Source: a candidate division LCP-89 bacterium B3_LCP (GTDB lineage Bacteria; Electryoneota; B3-LCP). From it: DNA of 64,000 bases. This document shows positions 16,943 to 26,341 of this stretch, in pieces (the stretch's first letter is position 1; each line of letters begins with the position of its first letter). The position numbers and the translations under genes were made by a program. The notes beneath the pieces are model-generated. The model saw nothing but the letters and a program-made list of their open reading frames with translations. It was not told the origin of the DNA and ran no database searches. Location: NCBI GenBank assembly GCA_005223185.1, contig NJBN01000004.1, forward strand, positions 248,001-312,000. The letters are read 5' to 3'.

Positions 16943-18566
16943 CTTCGCTCTCCTCCTTTGCAGCGTACGGTTCACCTCGCAAATCGGTCTTGCGCTCCTC
17001 TTCGCCGGTCATTATCAGAGCATTCCCGACCATTTCATGGACGCCTCCCACCTGCACGGGTGGCGCCCAAAAATCGCATAAGGCTGGTAGAGTAGCCTTA
17101 TCGATGGCGCACATGCACAGGAGAATATTAACGTTGTTCTCATCACGAACGTATCTAACCGCGCTTCCTCGTGGCAGACCGCCTCGCAGGCGCATCTCCA
17201 GATTTTCATCTGTGCCCAGTCCCGCGCCGCTGCCGCAGCAGAAGGTGTGCTCCCTGATAGTATTCTCCGGCATTTCCGCGAAATTATTGCAGCAATTTTC
17301 CAAAATATAGCGTGGTTCATCCAACAGCCCCATAGCTCGCGAAGGATTGCATGAATCATGATATGTGGGCGTCCAGTGATCGTTACGGCTGGGATCTAAT
17401 TTGATCTTCCCATTTTTTATCAGATCCGCAGTGAATTCCGCTATGTGAACCATCTTTGTCGAAGCTGCGTTCTCGAATACCGTGCCGGTGATGGGCGACT
17501 TGGGCATTTCCAGATTACCCTGTTCACCCTGCATAGTGCACATATATTGATGATAAACCCGCCACATGTGACCGCATTCGCCACCCAATATCCACTTTAC
17601 CCCCAGTCTCTTGGCTTCAGCGTAGGTCTTTGCGTTTAGACGCTTTATCATGTCGTGGGAATGGAATAGCCCAAAGTTTCCACCCTCAGATGCATATGTA
17701 CTGAAGGTGTAATCAAGCCCAATCTCCTTGAAAAGCATCATGTAACCGAGCAGCGTGAAGTAGTGTGGTTCTCCGAAATAGTCCGCAGAGGGAGTAATAA
17801 ACAGGATTTCAGCACCTTTTTTATTAATAGGCACTTCCACATCCATATTTATAATCTCTTTAAGATCATCAGCAGCGAACTCGATACTATCTACAAAACC
17901 GTGTGGCTGTATTCCCAAATGGTTGCCAGTCCTGAAACAATTGGATATCGGCGTAGCTATCCAATCAATCGAAATCCCAACCTCAGCCATCAATTCGCGA
18001 ACGATCATGGTGATTTCAGCGGTGTCTATGCCGTAAGGGCAGTAAACGGAACAGCGGCGGCATTCGGTGCATTGATAAAAGTAGTAGAACCACTCTTTCA
18101 AGACCGGAAGTGTCAACTCGCGGGCGCCGACCATTTTTCCCATTAGTTTACCGGCTAAGGTGTATTCCTTGCGGTAAATGGAACGTAATAGTTCAGCACG
18201 TAAAACCGGCATGTTTTTAGGATCACCCGAACCGATGAAAAAATGGCATTTATCAGCGCATGCGCCACAGCGCACGCAGATATCCATAAATACCCGCAGT
18301 GTGCGGAAGCGTTCTAGTCGTTGGCGCAGACCATCTAAGATTATCTCCTGCCAGTTTTCCGGTAACTGCCAGTCCTCATCGGTGGGCGCCCACTTGGTTT
18401 CGGGGCGAGGCAGATCCAGATATTTCAGGGACTTCACCACGCCGGAATAACACCAGTTTCCCCTCTTCGCCTCGAAGTCAATGGAAGGGTCTTTCCAATC
18501 CCGGTGTGTCGGTGTGTGTTTTATTTTCAGCAGGTTTTCTGCTTTTAGTTCTTTTTCCGAAGACAT
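16935..18566 (-). CDS. dsrK: Heterodisulfide-reductase-like subunit DsrK
   Basis: DsrK is the cytoplasmic HdrD-like catalytic subunit of DsrMKJOP; it is thought to reduce the DsrC trisulfide. The 543-residue protein has two ferredoxin motifs (CVRCGACADKCH near 97 and CTECRRCSVYCP near 166). The C-terminal CCG-type cysteines for the special [4Fe-4S] cluster are in HDSCNPSRAMG, FCCGSGAGLG and LLCMCAIDKA. Length and spacing match DsrK. It starts 2 bp after dsrM and overlaps dsrJ. Together with DsrC upstream it forms the electron sink connecting menaquinol to sulfite reduction. Confidence 0.95.
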   Translation of the reverse strand: MSSEKELKAENLLKIKHTPTHRDWKDPSIDFEAKRGNWCYSGVVKSLKYLDLPRPETKWAPTDEDWQLPENWQEIILDGLRQRLERFRTLRVFMDICVRCGACADKCHFFIGSGDPKNMPVLRAELLRSIYRKEYTLAGKLMGKMVGARELTLPVLKEWFYYFYQCTECRRCSVYCPYGIDTAEITMIVRELMAEVGISIDWIATPISNCFRTGNHLGIQPHGFVDSIEFAADDLKEIINMDVEVPINKKGAEILFITPSADYFGEPHYFTLLGYMMLFKEIGLDYTFSTYASEGGNFGLFHSHDMIKRLNAKTYAEAKRLGVKWILGGECGHMWRVYHQYMCTMQGEQGNLEMPKSPITGTVFENAASTKMVHIAEFTADLIKNGKIKLDPSRNDHWTPTYHDSCNPSRAMGLLDEPRYILENCCNNFAEMPENTIREHTFCCGSGAGLGTDENLEMRLRGGLPRGSAVRYVRDENNVNILLCMCAIDKATLPALCDFWAPPVQVGGVHEMVGNALIMTGEEERKTDLRGEPYAAKEESEDV

Positions 18567-18568
18567 AG

Positions 18569-19579
18569 TTACTTTTTCTCCTCCTCCGGATCTCTATCCA
18601 GCGGTAGTCCAGCGCCTCTCATCACTTCCCGGAACTCGTCCTCGTATTCTTCGTATGGGTGCAACTTAACGTCATAGTTCCAGGGATTAACGTGTTGTTT
18701 CATGCGATTGTTGTTCGCCAGATTTCGGGTCGGACTCAAGAAAACACCCGCCATGTGCATCAGCTTGCTGAAGGGGAAGTAAGCCAAAAGGCAACTCACC
18801 AGGAACAGGTGCAGGAAGAACAATGACCCGATGCCATCCGGTATTACTGGCTGCAGCGATAGGAGCCCTACAGTTAATTCCTTTACTCCGATCAAGTCCA
18901 CTTTGGTGAAATGGCGCATTAGGAAGCCGGTGGTGCCGATGGCTAACAACAGCAGCAGTGGGAAATAATCTCCGGCAAGTGAGATGTACCTTATTTTGGA
19001 ATCCGCCAGTCGTCGCAGCAAAAGGTAACTTACCGCCGCCAGAAAGACCATGTCAGTGAGATAGAATATGGGCAAGCCTACCTGGAAGAAACCATCCAGA
19101 TTCTGTATCCAGATTACGAATTGTGGCGTAGGATCTACGAAGAAACGAAAGTGGCGCAGAAGAATGACTAAGAAAGTATAATGAAACGCCATCCCCGCCA
19201 TCCACAGAAACTTCGTTGAGGCATATACTACCTTTGAACCTTCTTTGATCTCCATGCGTGTATTGCGGAAGAGCGACCGGAAAAACAGTATTTCCAGTAT
19301 CATGCGTCCAATGACGCTGATCGTATTAGAAGGACTTTCTAAGTTGTCATTCTTTATCCAGGGCAGTGATTTTGCCTGACCGCAGGTGGTGGGAATGCGA
19401 AAAGGGACCGGAGATTTCGCCCACTTCAGTACCTTCATGATTATTCCAATTATAAAGGTAACTAACGCGATATAGGGCAGCACAATTCCGAAGAGGGGCT
19501 GTAAGCCGTTTACCTGACTCCCGAAAAGTCCCACCAAAGTTAGAATGACAACCAAAATGAGGGAATACCATAACGTCAT
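18569..19579 (-). CDS. dsrM: Menaquinol-oxidising cytochrome b subunit DsrM
   Basis: DsrM is the NarI-like diheme b subunit of DsrMKJOP that oxidises menaquinol for DsrK. The 336 residues contain about six transmembrane helices. Histidine-bearing helices include GMAFHYTFLVILLRHFRFF and the FFLHLFLVSCLLAYFPFSKL region, giving likely b-heme ligands. The soluble C-terminal tail (NVNPWNYDVKLHPYEEYEDE-like) is typical. It lies 54 bp downstream of the RsbRD-N gene and 2 bp upstream of dsrK. Confidence 0.94.
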   Translation of the reverse strand: MTLWYSLILVVILTLVGLFGSQVNGLQPLFGIVLPYIALVTFIIGIIMKVLKWAKSPVPFRIPTTCGQAKSLPWIKNDNLESPSNTISVIGRMILEILFFRSLFRNTRMEIKEGSKVVYASTKFLWMAGMAFHYTFLVILLRHFRFFVDPTPQFVIWIQNLDGFFQVGLPIFYLTDMVFLAAVSYLLLRRLADSKIRYISLAGDYFPLLLLLAIGTTGFLMRHFTKVDLIGVKELTVGLLSLQPVIPDGIGSLFFLHLFLVSCLLAYFPFSKLMHMAGVFLSPTRNLANNNRMKQHVNPWNYDVKLHPYEEYEDEFREVMRGAGLPLDRDPEEEKK

Positions 19580-19633
19580 CAGGCATTTCCTCCTTTTCTG
19601 TTAAATCTGTATGAGATCGCAGCTAGCAGTTTC

Positions 19634-20149
19634 CTACCCTCCTCCTGAGTCTGATGGTTCCAGGGGTTTTGCGTTCATTATGGTATAGGTCTGCGATTTA
19701 ATCTCACGAATTTTTATCTGGAAGAGCGTCTCACGTGCATTACAGTAACTATCGAATACAATAAGCGTCATCTTATCAATTCTGGTTTCGATATTATGCA
19801 GCTCATGATGAAGCTCTTTAGCCTCAATATCTTCCTTTAACTCTGCTCTGACTGCATCTTTAAACTTCAGAACAAATCCGATTGCCTGAGCCGGTGAAAG
19901 CTCTTGAACGGAACGAACCTTGATGAATTCTTCTAAAGAAGTAGTGAGAACCGGCATATCATCCGCTACGACAGTTTGAAAAACTTCTTCCGTTGTCCTT
20001 TCGATCAAGTGCCCGACTGGATTGGCAAAACGGTCTTTTTGATTTTTAAAAAAAGCCCTGGAATCTTTAGGGTAAGTATCAACAATCTGGTCACGCCACC
20101 GTCGCAAAATGGACGTTTTCTTCTCTTTAAGGATTTCGATAATTTGCAT
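19634..20149 (-). CDS. RsbRD N-terminal-domain protein preceding dsrM
   Basis: This 171-residue, mostly helical soluble protein (ILKEKKTSILRRWRDQIVDT near the start, LSPAQAIGFVLKFKDAVRAE in the middle) looks like the RsbRD_N globin-like sensor fold (PF14361). It has no heme-binding motif that can be confirmed by eye and no C-terminal STAS domain. Genes of this type precede dsrMKJOP in many sulfate reducers, so a role in sensing or assembly of the complex is plausible but unproven. It lies between a hairpin past dsrC and dsrM. Confidence 0.7.
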   Translation of the reverse strand: MQIIEILKEKKTSILRRWRDQIVDTYPKDSRAFFKNQKDRFANPVGHLIERTTEEVFQTVVADDMPVLTTSLEEFIKVRSVQELSPAQAIGFVLKFKDAVRAELKEDIEAKELHHELHNIETRIDKMTLIVFDSYCNARETLFQIKIREIKSQTYTIMNAKPLEPSDSGGG

Positions 20150-20192
20150 GGCGGCTGTATGAATCTACAATTGAATTTGAATTGATGTAATA

Positions 20193-20229
20193 CCCGCCTC
20201 CTCCAGACTATTTCTCTGGTGGAGGCGGG
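20193..20229 (-). terminator. Hairpin between dsrC and the RsbRD-N gene
   Basis: A 9-bp stem (CCCGCCTCC/GGAGGCGGG) is extended by five pairs after one mismatch, with a short loop. There is no long T run after it on the minus strand. It may partly terminate transcription or protect the 3' end of dsrC mRNA, which is generally more abundant than the membrane-complex message in sulfate reducers. Confidence 0.5.
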
Positions 20230-20238
20230 ATAATAACA

Positions 20239-20556
20239 TTACACACAGCCGGTAGGCTTGGGAAGCCCGGCTACTTTACATGCACCTTTAGCCGGTCCGG
20301 AGGGGAACATATCATAGATTTCTTTCAGTGTGAAACCAGACTGTTTGCAAAGCTTGCGGATCATGGGGGCAATACCAAACTGCTGGTAGTAATCACGCAG
20401 GTAGTTAACGACTTTCCAGTGATCATCAGTTAAATCGTCAACCGCTTCTGTACTAGCAAGTGCGAGAGCTACACTCTCATTCCATGCTTCCGGTTCTTCC
20501 ATGAAGCCATCTTCATCGACTTCGATTTTTACCTCTTTCCATTCGAATGTTGCCAC
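20239..20556 (-). CDS. dsrC: Sulfur-carrier protein DsrC
   Basis: DsrC carries the sulfur of sulfite as a trisulfide between DsrAB and the DsrMKJOP membrane complex. The 105-residue protein ends in the flexible arm GPAKGACKVAGLPKPTGCV with both required cysteines: the penultimate Cys104 and Cys93 eleven residues before it. This marks it as true DsrC rather than TusE or a regulatory paralogue. The start (MATFEWKEVKIEVDEDG) is preceded by an AGGAGGAATT ribosome site. It lies 45 bp after dsrL and 89 bp before the next gene. Confidence 0.96.
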   Translation of the reverse strand: MATFEWKEVKIEVDEDGFMEEPEAWNESVALALASTEAVDDLTDDHWKVVNYLRDYYQQFGIAPMIRKLCKQSGFTLKEIYDMFPSGPAKGACKVAGLPKPTGCV

Positions 20557-20601
20557 GGTAAATTCCTCCTAAGGTGTTTATTACCGTAATCTATTTGTTT
20601 G

Positions 20602-22278
20602 TTAGTGCATTTCTATAAAACCAGATGGACACTGCTCTTCACATTTTTTACAACCGTTGCAGAAGTCCATTTTAAACGTGTAGATTTCACCCTTTATAAA
20701 AGGTTTTTTAATGGCGCCGTCCTGACAGAAGGACCAGCATTGACCACAGTCGAAGCAATAACCGCAGGACATACAACGGGCAGCTTCTTCTGCAGCCTGT
20801 TCATCAGTAAATGTACTGGCTATTTCAGCGTCTCCATCTTTCAGGCGGGTTTCTGGATCTAAGTGCAGCGCCTCATTGCGAGCCTTCTCTTCATAGTATG
20901 ACAGAAGCATTTTCTCATGCTTGATGATCTTCTTTTCATTTTCCTCTTCGAAAGGAAGTCCGCGCAGTTCGCGATGGATGGTTTCAGCGGCTCTGCGTCC
21001 CTGGTAAATGGCGATGGTAACCAATCCTAAGTCTAATGCATCACCTCCGGCATAAATGTTGTCAATCATACTATGACCGAATTCATCCGCTTTGATCCAA
21101 TCCCGCCCTTCGCGTAGATTTTCAAATCCGGTGAAATCCGGTTCCTGGCTGATGGCAGCTACGACTGTCGAGCATTCCATTTCGTATGTATCACCTTCTA
21201 TGGGAACGGGACGGCGGCGACCTGAATCGTCAGGTTCACCTAATTCCATCCGCTGACAGACCATGCCGGTAACCTTACCGTTGCTGCGAATAAGTTCAGC
21301 CGGAGCAGCTAACAATACCAGATCGACGCCTTCTTCTTCAGCGCCCGTTATCTCCTCTTCGATAGCCGGCATTTCAACGCGGGTACGGCGGTATAGGATA
21401 GTAACTTTAGCGCCGATTCTGCGGGAGACGCGAGCGGCGTCAACGGCAGTATCACCGCCACCGATAACCACCACATGATCACCAACCTCAATTGACTCAC
21501 CGCGATTGGCTTTGTTCAAGAATTCAGTTCCCGTCCAGAGGTTGGATGCATCTTCACCTTCAAGTCCCAACTTCTTGCCCTGGTGAGCGCCGATCCCTAC
21601 AAAAATAGCCTTATACTCTTTTTGCAGATCTTCATAAGGGATATCCTTGCCGACAGCAGTGTCGGTTTTCAGTTCGACACCCAGATCTAAAATGCGCTGA
21701 TTTTCAGCGTCAAGAACTTCGCGCGGTAAACGATAGGCGGGAATTCCATAACGCAGCATACCCCCAGCTTTGGGAAAGGCTTCGAATACAGTTACCGGAT
21801 ACCCTCGTTTCGCTAGTTGATAGGCGCAGGACATGCCGGCGGGACCAGAACCGATGACGGCGATCTTTTCAGAGTATGACTCCTCTGACTTTTTATATTG
21901 AAGTTTGTTCTTCAGAGCGAAGTCACCGACATATCTTTCCATACTGTTGATGGCAACGGGACCTTCTTTCTCGCCTCGATTACAGCCGGTTTCACAAGGG
22001 TGCGGGCAAACACGACCGCATATAGACGGATAAGGTGTGGTTTCGGAGAATATTTCAAACGCCTTGGTCAGTGATTCATCTATGGTGCGATTATGTTTTT
22101 CCGATAGGAGAATAGTCGTTAAAACACTGCGTATATCGTTCTGACTGGGACATGTATCTAAGCAGGGCGGCCGTTTTTCCACGTGAACTGGCCGTAGCGA
22201 CGAAGTCTCAACCGCTGAACCGCCGCCTGCGAAACTTCTAATTTTCTTCTTTTTCTTCTTTACGACTTTCGGTGACAT
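20602..22278 (-). CDS. dsrL: DsrL-type NAD(P)H oxidoreductase (GltD-like iron-sulfur flavoprotein)
   Basis: This 558-residue protein has the GltD/NfnB layout. There is an N-terminal Fe-S domain (CGRVCPHPCETGCNRGEKEG near 85), an FAD motif (AVIGSGPAGMSCAYQLAKRG near 140), an NAD(P) motif (VVVIGGGDTAVDAARVSRRIG near 270), and a C-terminal ferredoxin-like end (CMSCGYCFDCGQCWSFC and CNGCKKCEEQCP). DsrL links NAD(P)H to DsrAB in sulfur oxidisers and in some reducers (DsrL-2). The position between dsrN and dsrC in the dsr cluster is the main reason for the DsrL call over a generic glutamate-synthase-like subunit; no gltB is near. The lysine-rich N-terminus (KVVKKKKKKIRSF) is unusual. The DsrL subtype needs phylogeny. 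Confidence 0.8.
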   Translation of the reverse strand: MSPKVVKKKKKKIRSFAGGGSAVETSSLRPVHVEKRPPCLDTCPSQNDIRSVLTTILLSEKHNRTIDESLTKAFEIFSETTPYPSICGRVCPHPCETGCNRGEKEGPVAINSMERYVGDFALKNKLQYKKSEESYSEKIAVIGSGPAGMSCAYQLAKRGYPVTVFEAFPKAGGMLRYGIPAYRLPREVLDAENQRILDLGVELKTDTAVGKDIPYEDLQKEYKAIFVGIGAHQGKKLGLEGEDASNLWTGTEFLNKANRGESIEVGDHVVVIGGGDTAVDAARVSRRIGAKVTILYRRTRVEMPAIEEEITGAEEEGVDLVLLAAPAELIRSNGKVTGMVCQRMELGEPDDSGRRRPVPIEGDTYEMECSTVVAAISQEPDFTGFENLREGRDWIKADEFGHSMIDNIYAGGDALDLGLVTIAIYQGRRAAETIHRELRGLPFEEENEKKIIKHEKMLLSYYEEKARNEALHLDPETRLKDGDAEIASTFTDEQAAEEAARCMSCGYCFDCGQCWSFCQDGAIKKPFIKGEIYTFKMDFCNGCKKCEEQCPSGFIEMH

Positions 22279-22280
22279 AT

Positions 22281-23675
22281 CTATTTCCTGTTTTTATTTC
22301 TTGAAGCTAAATCAACCAAGTTGCCTGCCCATTGCGGAACACCCGCCGCGTGAATGTGCAGGTAACTCGCCAGCACATTTTTATAGATTAAACCATCCCG
22401 CTGGCTGAAGCAGCCCTGGCCACGTTTGACCGAAAATATACTCCCAACCGGATCCTGTCCGGATTTTACCCGGCTGTAGTGAAACTCGTGCCCGCATATT
22501 TTCGTCCGCAAAGGAAAATACGGATTATCAGAATCAACTTCAACTTCCATGTAACCATGCCCCTGCGGACGTGGTGTAATCTCTAAATCTACCGGGAAAA
22601 TATTAGCGAATGAATAAGTCTTCTTTTCATACTCAATAGATCTACAGAGGAAAATCAATCCTCCGCATTCAGCATATATAGGAAGCCCTGCAGATGCATG
22701 CTTCCGGACCGATTCCAGCAATGATCGATTTTGGGAAAGCTGTACGGCATGCGTTTCCGGGAACCCGCCACCAATGTACAATCCATCACAGTCAGGTAAG
22801 GATTGACTTTCCAAAGAAGAAATCGGGATTAATTCCGCACCAGCACCCTGCAATGCTTCTAAGTTATCCTGGTAATAAAATGTAAAAGAAGAATCGTAAA
22901 AATAAGCGATGCGGGCTTTCCCTGAAGGAATTACTGCGGGTGTTTCCGGGGAATATCTATTATCAAGAGCGGGGATTTCCTCTGCAAACTTTCCAATACG
23001 ATCAATATCGACATTATCTTCGATAATACGCCTGATTTCGTCATTTAATCCCGAAATCTGAGCATGTTCCTCAGGGGTAACCAGCCCTAAATGTCTCCCG
23101 GGCAAAAGGTGGTCACTTTTGATACGAGGAATAGCGCCTACTACGGGAATACCACAGATTTCCTCGATAGATCTTCTGACGATATCTTCATGCCTGGAAC
23201 CACCAATGCGATTTATTATCACACCGGCAATCTTCACATCGGGGTCTAATTTAAGAAAGCCTAAAACGACAGCCGCTGCTGAACGCGTAACCTTGGTAAC
23301 ATTCAGAACCAGTACAACCGGCGTTTTCAATAATTTAGCCAATTCTGCAGTGCTGTGTGTTCCTCTGCTGTCAAAACCGTCAAAGAGCCCTCGATTGCCT
23401 TCAATCAAGTTTATTCCATCATGAAGGCAGTTTCGGTGGAAAGAGTGCAAAACTCCTTCCGCCCCCATCATATAGGTATCAAGGTTTCGTGTCTTAAATC
23501 CTGAAACGTAACTCAGCCAGGCGGCATCTATGTAATCCGGTCCTTTTTTAAAAGTGGCGACTTTATATCCACGATGTCTCCATGAAGCGCACAGCCCCAT
23601 GGAGACAAAGGTTTTACCGGAATCACCACCTGTACCGGCTATGATGATACGCGCAGCGTTAGGTGTTGTAACCAT
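22281..23675 (-). CDS. dsrN: Siroheme amidase / cobyrinate a,c-diamide synthase-like DsrN
   Basis: DsrN is a CbiA-family glutamine-dependent amidotransferase, thought to amidate siroheme for DsrAB. The 464-residue protein has an N-terminal P-loop-type dethiobiotin-synthetase-like domain (GTGGDSGKTFVSMGLCAS at about residues 14-31). The C-terminal class-I glutaminase domain has its nucleophile in AECGGLIFL near 328 and a histidine near HEFHYS. It starts 32 bp after dsrD and ends 2 bp before dsrL. A role in cobalamin synthesis is formally possible, but no cobalamin genes are nearby. Confidence 0.9.
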   Translation of the reverse strand: MVTTPNAARIIIAGTGGDSGKTFVSMGLCASWRHRGYKVATFKKGPDYIDAAWLSYVSGFKTRNLDTYMMGAEGVLHSFHRNCLHDGINLIEGNRGLFDGFDSRGTHSTAELAKLLKTPVVLVLNVTKVTRSAAAVVLGFLKLDPDVKIAGVIINRIGGSRHEDIVRRSIEEICGIPVVGAIPRIKSDHLLPGRHLGLVTPEEHAQISGLNDEIRRIIEDNVDIDRIGKFAEEIPALDNRYSPETPAVIPSGKARIAYFYDSSFTFYYQDNLEALQGAGAELIPISSLESQSLPDCDGLYIGGGFPETHAVQLSQNRSLLESVRKHASAGLPIYAECGGLIFLCRSIEYEKKTYSFANIFPVDLEITPRPQGHGYMEVEVDSDNPYFPLRTKICGHEFHYSRVKSGQDPVGSIFSVKRGQGCFSQRDGLIYKNVLASYLHIHAAGVPQWAGNLVDLASRNKNRK

Positions 23676-23707
23676 TCAGGATAAGGCAGGCACATCTACG
23701 ACTCTAA

Positions 23708-23959
23708 TTAGTCGTTTGCTGCACCCTCTCTATGTGGAAGTTCAATATAACTTCCACCGAAATAGGTGTAAACACACCTTTCTGATTCGATAAGTTGCCT
23801 GATCGCTGTTTTGCACATTTTCTTGTCAGCGCCTCTGTCAGCGAAGGCTTCGACTATCGTTTTGGTCAAATCTATCGGCTTCAACTTGCGCATGCCGGTG
23901 GCTTCCTTGACCAAATCAAACATGGCGTCAGCGATTTCTTCTACAGTTATGTCGGCCAT
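23708..23959 (-). CDS. dsrD: DsrD, allosteric activator of sulfite reductase
   Basis: DsrD is a small winged-helix-like protein that binds and activates DsrAB in sulfate and sulfite reducers. The 83 residues (MADITVEEIADAMFDLV at the start, CVYTYFGGSYIELPHREG at the end) match the family in size and layout. It lies 11 bp after dsrB. DsrD is generally absent from sulfur oxidisers, so it supports the reductive direction for this pathway. Confidence 0.92.
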   Translation of the reverse strand: MADITVEEIADAMFDLVKEATGMRKLKPIDLTKTIVEAFADRGADKKMCKTAIRQLIESERCVYTYFGGSYIELPHREGAAND

Positions 23960-23970
23960 CTATAGCCTCT

Positions 23971-25047
23971 TTAGTAGGTTAAATGAGTAGAACGTTTGTA
24001 CGTCAGACCAGCGTGCTTGAAGTCGTCGATGTGGACTTTTTCAAATTCGATGCCGGTCATCTGGAAGAACTTGGGCCAACCGATACGCTCGATCCATTCG
24101 CCGATGCGTTCATATTTGCGGGCGTTATCTTTCCAGACGTCCACTATGTTTATAATTGCTTCCACGACCTCTGGCCAACGAGGTGGATTGTTCTCAATGT
24201 ACGGTACGGCCAACTTGGAGAACATCGGTTCATGGCGTGCATTGGAAACTTTACCGCCCACCCATAGTGATACGCCGTCATTCAGTGCGTTATTAAGTGG
24301 TAAAGCAGGACAGACGGTGTAACAGTTAGCGCAGAACATGCAGCGGTCTTCGTCAATCTCAACAGATTTCTTGCCATTCACTTCGGCAGGTTTGATCGCT
24401 GCTGTGGGGCACGAAGCCACCACGTTGGGAATTTCACACTGCTTAGGCAGAATTTCATGGTTGGTAGCCGGCGGACGACGGTGAATACCCAGGATGGCTA
24501 TATCTGAGCAGTGCACTGCGCCGCACATATTCAGGCAGCATGCCAGAGCAATCCTGCATTTGGCTGGCAGGTCTGAGTTTTCAAAATGCTGAATGACGCC
24601 ATCCATGACCGCCTTGACGATGCCGGATGCGTCGGTCGCTGCAGAGTGGCAGTGAATCCACCCCTGGGTATGCACGATACTGGTGATACCAGGACCGGTT
24701 CCACCGACAGGATGCCCGATGCTTTTTAGATCAGCGATCAAAGCGTCAACTTTGCTTTCATCTGTGAACATGAATTCGATATTGTGACGGCTGGTGAAGC
24801 GGAGGTGACCGTCGCAGTATTTGTCAGCCAGATCGCAGATCATGCGTATTTTCTGGATGCTCATCAAACGAGAACCGCCAGCACGAACGGTGATAACAGA
24901 ATCACCTGTTTCAGAGACGTGCTTCAGTACACCTGTGCGCAGTTGCTCGTGATACTTCCATTTACCGTAGTTGGCCTTAATCACCGGAGGTAGAAATTGC
25001 TCATAGTGTGGTGGGCCTATATCAGTGATTCTTTCTGTGTCAGCCAT
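23971..25047 (-). CDS. dsrB: Dissimilatory sulfite reductase, beta subunit
   Basis: DsrB is the catalytically important subunit of the alpha2beta2 sulfite reductase; it reduces sulfite with six electrons using siroheme and [4Fe-4S] clusters. The 358 residues contain the siroheme/Fe-S cysteines in [20 protein letters not shown] at about 185-205 and the ferredoxin insertion [17 protein letters not shown] near 240. Length and motif order are normal. It lies 70 bp after dsrA and 11 bp before dsrD. The reductive-type assignment rests on context. Confidence 0.96.
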   Translation of the reverse strand: MADTERITDIGPPHYEQFLPPVIKANYGKWKYHEQLRTGVLKHVSETGDSVITVRAGGSRLMSIQKIRMICDLADKYCDGHLRFTSRHNIEFMFTDESKVDALIADLKSIGHPVGGTGPGITSIVHTQGWIHCHSAATDASGIVKAVMDGVIQHFENSDLPAKCRIALACCLNMCGAVHCSDIAILGIHRRPPATNHEILPKQCEIPNVVASCPTAAIKPAEVNGKKSVEIDEDRCMFCANCYTVCPALPLNNALNDGVSLWVGGKVSNARHEPMFSKLAVPYIENNPPRWPEVVEAIINIVDVWKDNARKYERIGEWIERIGWPKFFQMTGIEFEKVHIDDFKHAGLTYKRSTHLTY

Positions 25048-25117
25048 TATTTATACTCCTTAATGGGTAATTCTTAATTTAGTTAGTGGGTTAATAACCT
25101 AAACTGCTAAGATGCAG

Positions 25118-26341
25118 CTATTCAGCATCGGCTTCCTCTTCCTCATCGTCTTCATCACCCTCTTCGAAGTATTCTTCGTAGAAGACGTAGGGATTCTCAC
25201 GAGGAAATGCCACCATCTCCGCAGTAGGCTCAACTCCGATCTCTTCTAAGAAGTTTCCCATACCCATACGTTGGATGAATTCGCCTATTCTCTCACGGTT
25301 CTTGCCTTCTTCGCACCACAGGTCCCAGATCTCTTCAACGAGATCTTTGATTTCCTGGTAGGGAGGCTCCATTTTGATAAAGGGGATCAGAACTGATGAA
25401 AGCAGGGCGCCTTCGATGATCGGTGCTTTAGAACCGATCAGAATGCAAGCACCGGTATCAGTCCCCGGGCGTAGCGCCTTGGGCATCACGTTGATGCAGT
25501 GCATACAGTGACGGCAGTAGCTATTGTCGATGGATAGCTCTTTACCATCCCAGGCCATACATTTCGCTGGACAGAGTTCAACGATCTCTTTCTGGACGTC
25601 AACACCGTTGGAAGCATATTCGGTGACAGCTGCCTTGTCCATGCGGATGTCATCACGCCAGGTACCGATGAAGGAAAGGTCAGCGCGTGCTACAGCGGCT
25701 ACACAATCATTCGGGCATCCGGAAAACTTGAACTTGAACTTATAAGGGAACGCCGGACGGTGCAGTTCGTCCTGAAATGCCATGGTGAAATCATAGCAGG
25801 CTCCCATGGTATCGTAGCAAGCCCATTCGCAGCGGCTCTGTCCTAAACAGCAGGATGGCGTACGAACGTCGGAACCCGATCCACCAATGTCGAAACCCTC
25901 TTTGGCCAATTCCTGGAAGGTCGGTTCCAGTTCATCTGTAGTTGTTCCCAACAGAATGATATCGCCTGTGGAACCGTGCATGTTGGTCAAGCCGGAACCA
26001 TGTTCATCCCAGATGTCGCAGATTTTGCGCAGAGCCTCGGTGGTGTAATACCAACCGGAAGGCTGGTTGATGCGCATAGTATGGAAGTGAGAAATGTTGG
26101 GGTATTTCTCCGGTAAGTCATTGTACCGACCGATAACACCGCCACCGTAACCTAGAACGCCCACGATTCCGCCGTGCTTCCAGTGACAGATCTTCTCTAC
26201 ATACGATTGTTCTAACAATCCTAAGAGATCTTTAGAAGCAGCATTCTCCTTTGCAGCCATTTTTATTTCGGTCACAAAGCTGGGCCAGGGTCCTGATTCC
26301 AGCTCGTCCAATAGTGGCGTTTTTGGAAAATCGTCCGCCAT
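25118..26341 (-). CDS. dsrA: Dissimilatory sulfite reductase, alpha subunit
   Basis: DsrA is the structural/catalytic partner of DsrB. The 407-residue protein carries the siroheme-cluster cysteines in [19 protein letters not shown] at about residues 163-181 and [17 protein letters not shown] at about 207-223, then a ferredoxin domain ([10 protein letters not shown]...CRHCMHC) near 255-285. The C-terminus is strongly acidic ([15 protein letters not shown]), which is not common and may be lineage-specific. It is the first gene of the dsr unit, behind a strong promoter with a leader of about 157 nt. Confidence 0.96.
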   Translation of the reverse strand: MADDFPKTPLLDELESGPWPSFVTEIKMAAKENAASKDLLGLLEQSYVEKICHWKHGGIVGVLGYGGGVIGRYNDLPEKYPNISHFHTMRINQPSGWYYTTEALRKICDIWDEHGSGLTNMHGSTGDIILLGTTTDELEPTFQELAKEGFDIGGSGSDVRTPSCCLGQSRCEWACYDTMGACYDFTMAFQDELHRPAFPYKFKFKFSGCPNDCVAAVARADLSFIGTWRDDIRMDKAAVTEYASNGVDVQKEIVELCPAKCMAWDGKELSIDNSYCRHCMHCINVMPKALRPGTDTGACILIGSKAPIIEGALLSSVLIPFIKMEPPYQEIKDLVEEIWDLWCEEGKNRERIGEFIQRMGMGNFLEEIGVEPTAEMVAFPRENPYVFYEEYFEEGDEDDEEEEADAE

